A DNA stretch of 64,000 nucleotides from Globomyces pollinis-pini (GCA_025399215.1 MU621107.1:57603-121602), one strand, 5' to 3'; numbered from the stretch's first letter, positions 10,876 through 24,333 are shown. The notes: generated by a model from the letters alone, not told the origin. Made by a program: numbers and translations.

Positions 10876-13800
10876 TTATTTTTGTAAATGTACTGGCAAT
10901 CCATAAACTACTGGTGCTGCTCCCACCAAGTACTTTAACTTACACTCATCTCTCGACATCGCAAGGGATTCACAAATAGAATAATACTTTGATTTGGAAG
11001 GTGTGAAAAGCCCCCAATTTTGCAAGAATTTAATCGAGAATCTGTCAAAGTCAATATCAGTAACATCCCATAAGTTTCCAACCACAGCCGGACTATAAAT
11101 TAACTCAACAGATTTTACGAACTTACCATCCTTTGTTTAAATATGTAAGTACAATCCCATATGGATCAAATTCTCCATTTGCTTTTAACTGACCGCTACT
11201 ACAACCAAATAACAACGCGACAGGAACCTTATTTAATGATGAGAATGTTTGATTATTAAGATATTCTTCCCCTCCACCATGCCCAGCATATCTATACATT
11301 ACTTTCAAATGAAAATTACAAGAATATTTCACTATCCCCAACTCCAGCCAAAATTTCATCTTTTACTGGCTTCCTACCCACTATGCCATTCCAATTACTA
11401 GTAATTTAATTAGAGTAAAGAAGAAATACATATCGAGATGGGGTTCAAATTGATTTTGTGTTCGTATCAAATCTTCGGATGGGTTTAACAGATAAAACGT
11501 TTTAGAAGGATCCACAATTCGTTCTGATGACAGTTGCATTTTCAGAATGGAACTATTTGGCAATCTAGAAACAGACGTCGACCTCATACATGGAAGAGAT
11601 TCCCATGGGAACTTCTGGCTGAATTTGTCAAGTATTAAAACCAGATGGTTATCAGTAGCAAACGATTGCTCAAGTTTATGCTTCTTATAAAATTTGGTAA
11701 TCAAATCATTCATAGCGAACAATATCTTGGGTTATTAAAATATCGCTTACCTCTTCGATATCTATTTCGGAATACTCGACTGGAACACCTTGACACTGAT
11801 AAAAATCTAAAAGGTAGAAAATGATATCTTCTAAATCCCCCGATTCAGTTTTGGGACCAAGTGATAGAATTAGTTTACAGAGGTCCGAATTAAATTCCAG
11901 CTTTCTGGTTTTAGAAGAAAACTGAGAGATGTTTTCAAAGATTAACTTCTCTAACTTCAGCTTGAATTCATTTATAATGCCAATCGGGAAAGACACTGTA
12001 GAGAAGATACCCTAAAAATCAGTTTATATGTATATCTACTTTGAATCCTGCCAACCATTCCTTTTCGATGGATTTTAATAATTTGTGGAGTCGATTATCC
12101 AATGATTTGCGAGATTCTACCCATTTTCGCTTTTCCTGATTGGTGATACAAACCTTGGCATTTGAAGTGGTTTCCACATTCAACTTCATTATTTGGTCGA
12201 ATTCGGACGACACAGATGTATAATCTAATCCATTTCCATTCAATCCACCATCTCGAGTTTGGGATCTGGTCAATGGTAGTCTAAATATAGTGTTGGCAGC
12301 ATGTCCTTCCAATCGACCAATATTTAAAACGTTTTTCTTCGTGTCTATGGACAGAATCACAACAGTGATATTAGATGGAAGTTTTTCTATGATTTCCTGA
12401 GTGAAAGAGGAGTATGAATCTTCGAAAAATGCCTTTGGATCATCAGCAGTAGTATTTGAAAAATTGTGCCGACTTGAATATAAACTGATGGGTATATCTA
12501 AATGATTAACTTATAGATAGAATAAAACCTAGTTTATGGATCAGTTCGGGGACACTAAGCGACAATCTAATGTCATTAAATATGTAACCCTGGATAAATT
12601 GTAGAGTGATTAAGGAATTGATAATGGATTGTGCAACTTTTGCACTTCCAAAACAGAAATTGTAAACAAAAGCCTCATTTAAGGTTTTTAAAATAGAATC
12701 AATCTGCTTTTCCAAATTTTTTGTTTTAGATGCGGATTTCGATGCTGAGACAAGGTTCCAAGGTAAACATAACACAGATTCATTAAACATTTCTAAACGG
12801 GATACAGAAGAATTTCGTCTCAGAAAGTTGTCGAGCTTCATTTGACTAATACTGTGCAGATAACGCGCCTTCCAATCAGTATTAATGATATACATACCCT
12901 ATGTGTTGATGCTAAAGAAAGTGTTCCAATGTGCTGTAAAACTACTTCTGCTTTTTTGAATTCCCTTTGACGTTCATACAGAGACTCTAAGATAAGTCAG
13001 AAGAATTAATAAACCTTTTCCAAATAGTGCATCACTTTTTAGGTACTCAAGTCCAAAACATCTCGACGACATTTTCGCACTAACCGTACCTACAGTGAAT
13101 TTATGTTCATGCTTACTTTTTTTGGCCATTTCTTTTGCACTTTTGGATTTCGTACTCTTTGGACTAAATATAGTTAATACACTAGAATTACTTCAATTCC
13201 TGAAATTCAAAATCTTTGGTGTATCCAGGATTACACAACTCATCAATAATACTTTCTGCTCTCTGATATTCCTTTCCGGCATCAAGAACTAAACTATCAT
13301 CGGTAGAAAATACATCCCCCTGCTTCAAATGATATAAGGCCATTACATGCTCATTCCCCTCCTAATAATTAATTAATCAAATATGTTACTGAAACTCTTA
13401 ATGAATCAACTTGCTGTAAGTAATCTTTACTTTGAGTAAGATTATCCCGGCGAACTTCTAAATCAGCCAGTAGTGTTAGAAATAGCATTTGAAAATGCAA
13501 TGAATGGGATTTTCTTGCTAAATCTACTCCAACTTTTAAATAGTATTCGAGAGGCTTAGGTTCTCCTTGAAGTTTATACACATCACATATTCTTTGCAGT
13601 GTATCAAGCAAGAGACCTATAGTAAGAGTTTCTGTATAACATACTTGTTTGGATCGGAGTTGTTAATTTCTTTAGTGCAGAGGAATTTGTTTCTGATTTG
13701 GACAAAAGGGTAGATAACAATCGATAACTAGAGAGTGCTTCGTCCAAGGCTTTCGGAAATAGACATCGCCTAATACAAATCCTCGAGTCTAACCTTTTTA

Positions 13801-16633
13801 GCATACTAAAGTGTATGGAATCAGATTTTTTCATAGTGTGCATATCTTCAGCAACTATTTTGGAGCGTATATCCAAACTTAATTTATGAGTAAACCATTG
13901 TTTACCATTTTTCAGTACTTTCAATATCACATAGATAATTGGCATATGATATATAAAATGACCCATTATCATTTCCTGAATATGATTTTGCCATTTCTAG
14001 TGCCAAACCGGCTCTTCCAGAGTAGCCCATAATTAAGAAAGTATTTGACAAGCGTATGAACATATGCTGCATTCTTTGAGGCTCGATTTCATTCACGTGG
14101 GCGAATTTGATGGTTAACTGTAAGCAGCAAGCTAACAACCTATGTGATCCAATTCCATCCAAATAGTCACACAAGTGGACTTCAAATTAATGAGAATGTT
14201 TACCCATGTAGCTGTACATACTCGCTTTATTTGCTTCATCAACAAGTTTTTCAGAAGTCCATTTGTCCCACATTTCGAAGACGTATTCAAACAACGTTCC
14301 ATCGAATTTGTCACATTCATTCATCGAAATGGCCAATTCAACATGTAATTTTGATATCATAAAGAGTATATTTGGTTCCGGGGTATCTTTTTTATCATGA
14401 CTTTCGATATATTTCGTTATCAATGCAGTTGCTGCTTCCGGTTCATACATGCGTTTACATTCTACTAACCGAATTTTCCACCTTAAGGGTTAACTGAATA
14501 CTACTTCAAACTTTAATTGAGCAAATTGTGATGTAGAGACTTCCAAAGCCACTCCTATCACTTCTTCAAGTACAGATGTTGGGATAGAATAATTAGAAAT
14601 AGTCATTTGATTGTATTCTAAGTCAGCCAACTTTAGCAAATGAATAGCATTGAGATTATTGATAAAGGATCTACAAAGAGGTTGATATTGGCCATTCGTT
14701 TGTCCATGAGATGCAGCCATATACATACAGATGCATGAGACAAGGGATTTTTCAAATTCTTCTTGCTGAATGAGATGAGGGACATCACGAATTAAATTAA
14801 CAATGCTTTCTACAACATTCTATGGTTAAATATCTTCCGAACCTTATACTGCGTTAGAGACAACATACATTGTATTGTTGTCACTTTTCTCCTTACAAAA
14901 ACTTCCGTTTTGGTGTTAATCAATTTCACATATAAATTGCAGGATTCACTAAGATAATGTAGAGACTCGGGATAATTTTTCGAATTGCATAGTGAGACTC
15001 CAATATTGAAGCATAATGAGGAAATACGCTCTTGGAACGCTATAGCTTTAGTTTGATCATTCATAGACAGAAACGAATTCCATCTTTCGGAATTCAAGGA
15101 GAACTCATATGATCCCACAATGAAGGATAATTGAGTAAGACAGCTACAAATATTCATTCCTAAAGTCATTGTTTTCTTTTCATCAAATGAAATCAGCCCC
15201 ATCACAGTTTTATTCATTGAATTGAGGGTGTTGTATAGGAAATTGTTGATACCATTATTCAAAACAGTCTTACTACAACCGACGAGACACTCTTGAAATG
15301 ACTTATCTGTATTGTTCTGAATCATCTTATATAATTTTCCAAATAAGAAAAGAAGCCATTGTATCTCCAATTCATCAAATGAAGTACATTCCAAACTTTC
15401 TATGAGCACTGGTGTATCAGCATTTCCAGTTGGATCAGACAACCATTGAATGGCTTCGATAGTTCGTATCATACTTTCTTCAACTGACTTTGCCAATGAT
15501 CCACGTTTAATCATATTAATGATCACATTGTATATCGTCGAAGATTCACTCTAATATTACCTTCATTCATCCATTACCGTTTGATTGACTAGTAAAGCAA
15601 TTTCCATCCAGTGAATTGTGGATATTCTCAATGAATCTGTAAGTGATTGGGTTTCTAGAAGATGGCCTAAAAAAGCTGCCAATTGTTTCGAATCTGCTTA
15701 TGAGCTTCATGGTATTACCATTGTGCGTTTTAAGATATTTTTGAGAAACCTGTGCAATAATTTTATCCATCATAGAAGGATCGAATCTATGTGACATTGT
15801 GAATAACGTTAATCCCAGTTTGAAATGTTCCAGACAGTTTTTGTGTGCTTAATGTAAATAAAATTTGGAATACCTTCTGATTCCATTCCAGCCTTATAAA
15901 AATATCGAAATGCATTGTCACAAAGATTCAGTCCCTGTGATTCATTTGAATTATACAGCGCCCGATAGCATGTTAATAGACCATCCGGATGATATGCCAA
16001 TTCATTCAGATGAAACTACAATTATTGGATTTGAATTACGTTTGAGTTGAATCCAAGTCCATGCGCAACTCTAAAGGCGTTCAAAAAGTAAATACAAGAA
16101 ATATTTCGATGGTTTTTGGTAGAAGATGCTGAGTGTGAGTTTACTAGTAGCAGTTGTTGAAATGTATCGGCTCGAGGTGATGTTGTAGTGAAATTAGATG
16201 ATTTTGTGTTTGTTAACGATGAATGGACGAATAAAAGCAATGAATATGATAACTTATACTAAACGATTAAGTCCAATTTGTTTACCAAATTAAGATCCAA
16301 AAGCTTTGTCAATATGTTTAACGCATATTTCTCTGCATCTAAAGTAACCCAATTGGTTTTCTTGACACTTCCCAATGCCAGGAACAGGATCGACATTAAA
16401 TAGTCCAATTTTCTAGAATGGCTTGATGATTTAGTTGATTTTGATGGTTTTGAAGGGTTGATTAGAGTAGGATTTTTTACAATCATCTCTACTGCTAGAA
16501 ATATATTCTTCAACACCATCCTTGGATCGATAGATGATTTTGCGGTAGAAGAATTCATCATATTCCTCTTAATTTCCTCTACAAATCCAGCATTGTAGTT
16601 TTCTATATGAAGTAGTTTTTGAATGCTACTCAT
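10876..16633 (-). CDS. ESP1: Separase (sister-chromatid cohesin protease)
   Basis: C50-family cysteine protease that cleaves cohesin at anaphase. The C-terminal catalytic domain is unmistakable. WESLPCMRSTSVSRLP and FYLLNPSEDL come first, then the catalytic His motif YAGHGGGEEYL (about 11.28 kb) and the catalytic Cys motif LLFGCSSGQL (about 11.21 kb). The end reads VGNLWDVTDIDFDRF ... YLVGAAPVVYGLPV. The N-terminal region is a long alpha-helical (TPR/ARM-like) stretch spread over roughly fifteen exons with short introns from 12 to 16.6 kb, with no sequence motif of its own. The in-frame ATG at 16633 (MSSIQKLLHIENYN) is taken as the start. The spliced protein is about 1,800 residues, normal for fungal separase. 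Its start codon lies about 70 bp from the end of the upstream kinase gene on the same strand. Confidence 0.93.
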
Positions 16634-16702
16634 AAGGAAAACTTGAATTTGTCCGACCGAAACAGTCACACTCAAAAATAAACAATTTTGTTATCATTTG
16701 TA

Positions 16703-18462
16703 TTAAAACCATTTGGACTGCAATGTAATTTCCCTCTCCTTCTCATCTCGGTACTGTTTCTTTAAGGCACTTGCTGTACTTTGACACCATGGATGAGCAA
16801 GGATCTATTATCATTAAATTCAAGAATATAACCTTTTGCATCGGAATTCTTTTTCTTACATCAATAGTCAACATTGCCTCTAATAAATCTCTAGCATCTA
16901 CTCATTAGCAAAAATAAAATATTATTCACCATTGTCGATATGTCTTGGGTAATGTAAACGACCACTAAATGCTATTATATCATCTGTAGTCTGAAAAGGA
17001 TTCTCACCAAATAAAATAGTAAATAGCAGCACTCCCAAAGACCTGATTTTAGCACGATTCACATGATAGTCAATTACCATACTTCCGCTTGTGGTCCTTG
17101 ATATGGTTTACCGCGAACAATTTCGGGAGCTGCAAAATGTGGTGTTCCATTGTATCTCTTGAAATATTCGTCCTTCTTTTGTGGAATTTTGGAAGAAGAG
17201 CCAAAATCTATCAACTTGACTACATAGCGTTCATTGACACAGATATTCTAAGGTAAGAACAATAGGAAGTTGTACTTCATCCTTAATGTCGCGATGTACT
17301 AGTTTTTTGTCGAAAAGATATTCACAAGCCAAGACTACTTGAGTGAACAAGAATTTCGCCTTTGGAATGGGAATGCGGGTATCTACGTGGTCAGATTTAA
17401 AAATTACGCGCATCGATGCATTCAAATAAATCGCAACTGGTTCTTCTTTTGCCTTTAGGTACTTTTGGGCGAAATTTGAATTTTAATCCAGGGTTGTTTT
17501 TGGGGTCCAATTGTAAGTTACTAGCATCCCATGGCGTTCCGTGTAATTCAGTTACTAAGAGAATATAATCCGATTCGTTTATGTGTTCTATGTATTTGAT
17601 AATGTTTGGATGGTTCAATGTGAGGAGAGTATGTATTTCTGAAGGCATGTGCTCCCCAGTTTTTTCATACGTAACCCAATTACTGATCTTGGCTCTTTCA
17701 ATGAATTTCACCGCAACCTATATTTAACTACTACTCAATTACTTCCACTTGGTCTTCTTTCTTGGTAGCGGTGAAGACAAATCCGAATGCTCCATCTCCA
17801 AGTAAATCACCAACGTCATATTTGGACGCGAATGCATCGCATAATTGCATATTCCCTGCCATGAGCTCTGCTAAGAATGCTTCTCTAGTCATCTTGACCT
17901 GTTGTTGTATTTCTAAAGTGCTTGATTCAGGAATTGTCGATTCAACAACTGGCGTTTTTGGTAGCGGTCTACCTTTAACACCAGCAGACGCATCAAAAAG
18001 TTTAAGATTAATCGAAGATTGACTAGATGGAGGTGATTCCACCATAGTTCTTTGTGATTCTTGGTGAGATAACTTACAACTTGCAGATCCTAAAAAGAAA
18101 CCTTTAACACCTCCATTAATTTTTGGAATGTTCAGATTTGCTTCAGTTATTAAATCAAATTCTACTGGTGTAGCTGTATCTTCAATATTCTTACCAAAAT
18201 CAATTCTTGATTTGGTTGAAAGTGAATGGTTTTGTGTATTCTTTTGTTCAACCTTTGCATTTGAAGTATTAGATCTTTTTTTAAGTTCAAAATTTCCAAC
18301 AAATTCCTTGAATGAATCTAAAGATGCAGATAATGCCTTTCGTAAACCGCCCATTGGCTTCATCTTTGGTGTTTTCTCTAAAGCATTAACTACCTTATCG
18401 GATAATTGCATAGCTGATGTATTTCGCTTCACAGCACTATTTTTGTTGTTGAAGGTGATCAT
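16703..18462 (-). CDS. PAS-kinase-like Ser/Thr protein kinase
   Basis: The kinase domain occupies the C-terminal two thirds. Glycine loop LGDGAFGFVF; then, after a 25-nt intron, VAVKFIERAKISNWV; P-EIHTLLTLNHPNII; and catalytic loop HRDIKDE. After another intron come VKLIDFGSSS, the activation/P+1 segment NGTPHFAAPEIVRG, and SLGVLLFTILFGENPF. The insert after VTELHG (PWDASNLQLDPKNNPGL ... SCDLFECIDA) resembles fungal PSK1/PSK2. No PAS domain is recognisable in the roughly 200-residue N-terminus, which is Ser/Thr/Lys-rich, so the sensory part may be lost or too divergent. The VAIK lysine, HRD and DFG are all present, so the kinase should be active. The last exons are in 16.7-17.1 kb and end QSKWF. 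The start ATG is at 18462. The role in metabolic signalling is inferred from the family. Confidence 0.85.
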
Positions 18463-18534
18463 TAAAAGTCAGATTAATCGCGTAAACAACAAATATTTCA
18501 AATTGAATTTTTGTAACACAAACATAAAAAATTT

Positions 18535-19886
18535 TTATTGAGAGTTTTTATGGCACTTTTGAGCATGCTTATACCAAACTGAGCTCATCATTCCACTTTC
18601 ATGCGTTTTTGTATCGTTCAAAATAGATTTACAAACCATAATGCCAGGTGGCACAAATATCGACCTATTTTCGAGTCTGCCAGCCAATATCTGTAAAGGA
18701 GATTCACATAAAAGGATTGGATGCTCTTTTTGCAGATCATCATGCTGAAGTAAGTATCGTTTCGCAAGCACTGTTGATGCAAAGTAGTGTGAAAATCGCT
18801 TTTTGTTCTTGAACAATGGGATCCATTCAGAACAGCACGAACATTTACCTTCAGTATTCAGCGTTATTGCTACACCTGCGTTTGGATTTACAGAGCCGAG
18901 CCAAATGGTGCGATATTCAAGCGGGCTAGCGAATGGCGACCCTGTTACGGAGGATATTCCATGAAAGAATTGTTTATGATACCAAAAAGCACTGTCTTTT
19001 AACTGAAGCCATTTGTTTGGTGTACATAAATCGCACATTCCCTAACATAAGCACTATTGGACTACCTCTTTTCTGACCCCATGATATCTAACCCATTTGG
19101 GGGAATACTGATCATTGGCTTCCTTTAATTGCTGCAATCGTGGTATGGCATCTTCTAAGCACATCTCCTCGTCCTGGGCACTTTTCTCCACGGTACGTTT
19201 GGCCTTTTTAGATCTGGATGAATTTTTACTGGCAAGGCGTTTTTTTGAGTCCAATTTTATAGTATCGGTTGAGCTTTCACGCTGTAAAGACGGTGGTGGG
19301 GATAAATTTGCCAATGTAGAGTCAGAATAGACTGATATACTTTGAGTATTTAAAGGGTATAAGTCATTGATTTTTTTGGACTGTATGTAAGAACGGTTTG
19401 AAAAAATGTGACTTGTCTCTGCCATTTGCTTTATAGATCTGAAATCATTTGATTTTGAATCAAGATTTCCATATCTATCAAAAACATCGAGAGAAGGTAC
19501 ATTTGTTACAGGGGAAATATGAGACATTACGGTAGAAAGAGCAGGAATATTCTGGTTCGAATCACAGTAAGGGTTTAATAAATTTGAGATAGATGCAATT
19601 TTTTTAGCAGGAGTTGTTTGTTCTCTTGCTAAGGATATCAATATGGTGGCAAAGGACTCTTCGGAGTTTTCCAAAGTAGTATCTGCAGCGATAGTGTGAC
19701 ACATTTCTTGGCTTTGCATAATTACTGACGGCTGTAATAAAGAAATTGTCTTCTTTTTTTTAGCAGGATCAGACGGCGATTTTTCCTGCAAGATTCTGAA
19801 TCTGCATTGGGAGGCACCTGGTGTTTCTTGGGGGGGTGCGCGAAATTGACACGAAAAACAACGTGGTGCTTATTCGTGTTCAACAT
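18535..19886 (-). CDS. Rua1-type (DUF4451) zinc-binding transcriptional regulator
   Basis: The C-terminal half matches the fungal Rua1 C-terminal domain: after a 24-nt intron, RYHGVRKEGMCDLC, then WLQLKDSAFWYHKQFFHG, SSVTGSPF, CSCCSEWIPLF, and the closing VWYKHAQKCH. The regularly spaced Cys/His pairs suggest zinc binding. The N-terminal half is Ser/Lys-rich with a nuclear-localisation-like basic patch (LDSKKRLASKNSSRSKKAKR). The 5' end is uncertain. An ATG at 19886 can be joined by a 32-nt intron with an atypical GTGCCT donor to QEKSPSDPAKKKK; otherwise translation could start at a later internal ATG near 19719. Family members are fungal nuclear regulators (Ustilago Rua1 controls a secondary-metabolite cluster). 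No target can be inferred here. Confidence 0.78.
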
Positions 19887-20189
19887 GTTATATTAATACA
19901 TTGCAATACATTGCAATGATATCTGTTTGTTTTTGAAATGAACATGAATGTTGTTCGTGGGTTATGTTATCGGTAAAAGTCGATCCAAAATGTTTCATAA
20001 GTCCAGTGATTTTGCATTTAAATTATCATTAATTAAACGCGGTATCATCTTTGAAATGTAGTTATTTTAGTGACGAGCAAATAAAAGTAGTATCAAAATA
20101 TACATTTATTAGAATCCGTAATTAATCCTCCTCAAGCTCATTGACCAAAGTAAAGTAAAAGGTATATCAAATACTAGTATTAAAATTTA
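19887..20189. other. Intergenic with a small direct repeat
   Basis: Between the DUF4451 gene and the adenylate kinase, both on the minus strand. It contains the imperfect direct repeat atacattgca / atacattgca around 19894-19917. This may be a regulator site or chance in AT-rich DNA. No gene seen. Confidence 0.4.
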
Positions 20190-23100
20190 TTAAAAAAATT
20201 GTAAGGTTTCTGATTTAACTGAATCAACATTTTGTTCTGCATTAACAGTTTTTACTCGACCTTTTTCTAAATAGTACTGAATGACAGGAAAGCTCTCATT
20301 TTCAAAAGTCTGTAATCTGGTTTTGATACTTTCCATATTATCATCTGATCTACCACTTGTCTCTCCTCGTTTTAGCAACCGTTGTGTAAGTGTCTGGTTG
20401 GACACTTCAAAATATAGCACAAACTCGCATGGAGCTACCTCAGTTTCGAACTTTGATTAGTTAATAACCACAATTACCATCTTTGCTTGTTCGAGAGTTC
20501 TTGGAAAACCATCTATTAAATGGCCTTCATACTTTTCATCTTCACATAAACTTTGTAATTTTCGTTTCAGCAACGATAATATCAATGACTACAATTTAGA
20601 CAATAAAAAACTTACATCTGGGACCATTTTACCCTCTTTTAGTAGTGATTCGATACTCTTTCCTATGTGTGTCTTGTTTTTAACTTGCTCCCTTAGCAAA
20701 TCACCAGTGGACGTATGTGAATATGCTTTTGAATGAATAATATTTTCACATTGTGTTCCTAACTATTAGAGTAAGTTAAATGAAAACCTTTCCCACTACC
20801 TGGCCCACCTAAAATAAATATAAGTTTCTTTCCAATGAATGGATTCTTCATTTTGAAAGGAAATGATGCGATAAGTACACTGTATATCTCATAAGGTAAT
20901 GCTGATGCTGCCGCAATCTTCACTAGTAAAGATTGCTTTTCATAATAATGAAACAGTGGTGTACTTTCTGATTGGAATAGTTTAATTCGATTCTTGATAG
21001 TAGACTGATTATCATCAGATCGATTTTGAATGGTCGCTCGTTCTATCAATCGACTTTCCAGGATCTCTGGAGGGCAGATGAGGCTGATGACCCCTCTTGG
21101 TTTACCAATCTACGATAACAGTTAGAAACGAAACTTTACTATCCTTTCAAACTCAAGAGCTTGAGAAAGAGTTCGAGGGAATCCATCTGTCGAATTAGTT
21201 TTTTGCTTCATGTTACCAATAAGAAATCCATCAGCCAGTATATTCTGTTCGATTTCATGTTTCAATAGCCCAATTACTAAATTCTTTGGATGGGTTTAGA
21301 ATAAATCATTTACCGTTGATACCAAATTGCCATTTGATAATTGACTTTCAATCAAGTTTCCAATAGCTGTTCTGTTATTTACTTCTTTTCGAAGTAATTC
21401 TCCTGTTGATATGTGCTTGAGCTTGAAATCTTCAACAATATGAGAGCATTGGGTGCCCTTTCCTATCTATTAAAATGGTTTTATTGTAACCTGACCCAGG
21501 GCCTCCTAGCATAAATATGATATTAGGATGTGAAATAGGTGTAGGAGGAACAAAAAGTTGTTTCGAATCACTATACACTTGATGTATTTCGTTTTCAGAG
21601 GATATCTAACACACATTCAATATACTTGAAGTTACCTCAGTGCAGTTTCCTTTTGCCTTGTAATAATCGATAACTGGTTTGCTTTGCTCCTGAAAAGTCT
21701 TAAACCTCTTTTTTATTGTATCGAGGTTATCATCTGCTCGTCCACTTGTTTTTCCTCTCTCTAGTAATCGCCTTTCTAAGGTTTCAAATGAACATTGGTA
21801 TGCTAGCACGGATCTACAAGGCCCAATCTAAAGTTCGTTTGAGGCAATACTCTTACCATTCTTTCAAATTCATGTGCTTGTTCCATGTTTCTTGGGAAGC
21901 CATCGATCAAGAATCCATTTGCACTAAAGTTTTTCTCAATTTTATCTCGAAGAATTTCTAAGAGTAAACCCTAATACAATGAATAAAACAAATTTACATG
22001 AGGGACCATTTTTCCTTCTTTCATTAATATTTCTGCTTCAAGTCCAAGTGGTGTCTGTTGACTTACTTGTTCCCGAAGCAAGTCACCAGTTGATAGATGT
22101 ACTAGGTTAAACTCTGCTGCGAGTCTTTCGCATTGTGTTCCTTTGCCTAACTATAAACCAACGCAGTTGTATACCAGAGCCAGGCCCACCTAAGACAAAT
22201 GTAATGTTGTTATGATACAATGGTGGGTGTGGAGCAAAGTGTAATTTAGAACTATTATAAACTTCTTCAATCGAATCCTCTGCCAAAATCTAACGGGTAA
22301 GATGTATTAAACACATACAGTAAGACATTTGTTCATTTTCATGTAATGTTCAACCACTGGATATGAAATGTCTATAAATGTAGTAAATCGTTTTTGTAGA
22401 GTTTCTAAATTATCATCTTCTCGGCCACTAGTTTGTCCTCGTTTCAGAATTCTTGCTTGCAATATATTCATTCCACATTTGTAGTAAACTATCAATTTGG
22501 GTTTACAAATCTTTTTTTTAGCAAACATCAATTACCATTTTCTCAAACTCAAGAGCTTGATCTAATTTTCTTGGAAATCCATCAATCAAGAAACCATTGG
22601 AGTCGTCATTGTTTAACATTGCTTTTTTCAACAACTTTAATGTAATTCTCTTTACTATTAATAATGTTAATTTACCATTGGAACGATCTCCCCTTTTTTC
22701 ATCATTCGATTGATTTCATTGCCCAATGATGTGTCTTTCGTTCCTTCCTGTCTTAAAAGTTCACCAACTGACAAATGGGTGTAACTATACTCTTTGGAAA
22801 GTTTTTCGCATTGAGTTCCTTTTCCTATCGAATCATTAGTGTATAAATATACCAGATCCAGGTCCACCTTTAGGTCAATAATGATGGTATCTTACCCAAA
22901 ATAAAAATGACATTCCTGTATGAATTTTTTGACGGTATCTGTTGATTTAAAGTGTCTTCATTGACAGATATATCAGGAAGTGGATCGTATTGATTCATCT
23001 TTGGTATTACAGGATTGATAGGTCTCATAAGTTTGTTTGAATTGACAATTGCAGGAATAACATCATTGTTATTACCCAGTCTCCTGTAAATTCCTTTTTG

Positions 23101-23390
23101 ATTTTGTGTTGTGTATAGTGAAGATCCATTTGATTTTATCATTGGTAGGAATGCATTCCACTGTAATCTTGCTCTAGGATTGTAATCTCTATCTTTTTTC
23201 ACTCTCTGTAGACAATCTTCCATAAATAATATCGGATCAATTGGACGTTGATGTGCCATTCCAATGACCATACACTAATCTATCAATTGCACGTATAATT
23301 TACTTCCATCATATCTTTTATGTGATAATTTTCCAGATATTCCAATGCTTCATTAGCAACACCATCAGTCAGGTATGGATTGATGGACAT
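20190..23390 (-). CDS. Multi-domain adenylate kinase (four tandem AK domains, DPY-30/RIIa-like N-terminus)
   Basis: Catalyses phosphate transfer among adenine nucleotides. Exon 1 (ATG 23390) reads LTDGVANEALEYLENYHIKD and joins over 29 nt to a stretch ending RPIDPILFMEDCL, which resembles the RIIa/DPY-30 docking start of AK5/AK8-type flagellar kinases. Four AK domains follow (about 22.9-22.3, 22.3-21.6, 21.6-20.95 and 20.87-20.19 kb). Each has GGPGSGKGTQC, a (T/S)GDLLR-like NMP segment, an (I/L)DGFPR motif and a LID with R-x-DDN. Domain 3 has a degenerate LID (RATIQNRSDDN instead of RGxTSGRxDDN). Introns of 28-29 nt interrupt every P-loop: domains 1-3 at the same codon and phase, domain 4 two codons later. 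Another intron (30 nt) explains an apparent insertion in the GFLIDGFPR of domain 3. It ends KSETLQFF. Confidence 0.9.
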
Positions 23391-23627
23391 TCACAAAGTG
23401 AACCTCACACAATTATTGACAACCATGGAATTGTGTAGACGTGGATATCGTTCAAATAATGATGTCATCAGATGACTTTACGCAAAGTATGATGATAAAT
23501 GCAAATATCCGAAATTATACAAGTTGTAACTGATATTGAAATGAATTGTTTTTGTGAATGATACCTTCAGGACACGTATCCAAACTACCAAACAAAATAT
23601 CCAATTTCCCAAATTATTTATTCTTGA
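23391..23627. promoter_or_regulatory. Divergent intergenic region between adenylate kinase and cornichon
   Basis: About 240 bp separate the minus-strand adenylate kinase start from the plus-strand cornichon start, so promoters of both genes should lie here. No defined motif is recognised. Confidence 0.4.
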
Positions 23628-24207
23628 ATGATTCTTGAATCCAAGTCATTACTAATTGAGGTTGTTGAAAAGATTATTTTTTTACCCAAAGTTTTTGATG
23701 GTAAAAGAGTTGATGGTCTCATGTTAGATTTTATTTCTATTTGCTTTGATTGCAGATGCCTTGCTCTTATTTGGATCAGTGTTTTTCGTATGTTGGATTC
23801 TCTTAATTTTGGTAGATTATCATGTTTTCTGACTTGGAATGCGATTATATAAATCCTATTGATCTCTGTACCAAATTAAATCAAGTTACTTACTTTCAAT
23901 TTAACCATTTAGTTTGTCATCCCAGAGCATATACTACAAGGTGTACTATGGGTACTCTTTCTTTTGAATATGGAATGGGTTACATTGATTTTAAATACTC
24001 CTTTACTAGTTTGGCATATACACAAGTAATATGGTATCTTTAATCTCTATTAGAGTCACAAATGGTCGTCATCGTTATGATGCTACCGAGATTTTTAGAA
24101 CTATATCCGTTCAGAAGAAAGAATCGTTCATCAAACTTGGATTCTATCTGATTTGCTTTTTCTTTTACCTCTATAAGATGATTGATGCCCTTGTTTCTGC
24201 CTCTTAG
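23628..24207 (+). CDS. ERV14: Cornichon / Erv14-family ER cargo receptor
   Basis: Small multi-pass protein that loads membrane cargo into COPII vesicles. The hallmark IIMFSDLECDYINPIDLCTKL is assembled over a 28-nt intron (GTATGT...GGTAG) after DALLLFGSVFF. A further 29-nt intron gives LNQFVIPEHILQGVLWVLFLL (second membrane segment). A third leads to NGRHRYDATEIFRTI, KKESFIKLGFYLI and YLYKMIDALVSAS. These match the family in order and spacing. The 5' end is uncertain: the ATG at 23628 followed by a splice at 23700 keeps the frame but yields an N-terminus longer and more charged than the usual short start before the first membrane helix. The true start may be a small exon nearer 23.7 kb. Confidence 0.88.
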
Positions 24208-24333
24208 GATTATTCATTAATAAACTAATAGCAATTTGAACCATACTTTGGTTTTAACCTTGCATCTGAGCAATACTTGGTAATAGTCAAATGAAATCAT
24301 AGCATTCTGTAATAGGTTTATTTTCAAATATCT

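Noticed and set aside
21180..21240. Apparent 10-residue insertion inside the GFLIDGFPR motif of adenylate-kinase domain 3
   Set aside because: A 30-nt GTAACA...ACAG segment with a CTAAT box can be spliced out to restore the exact motif, so it is an intron and not an insertion.
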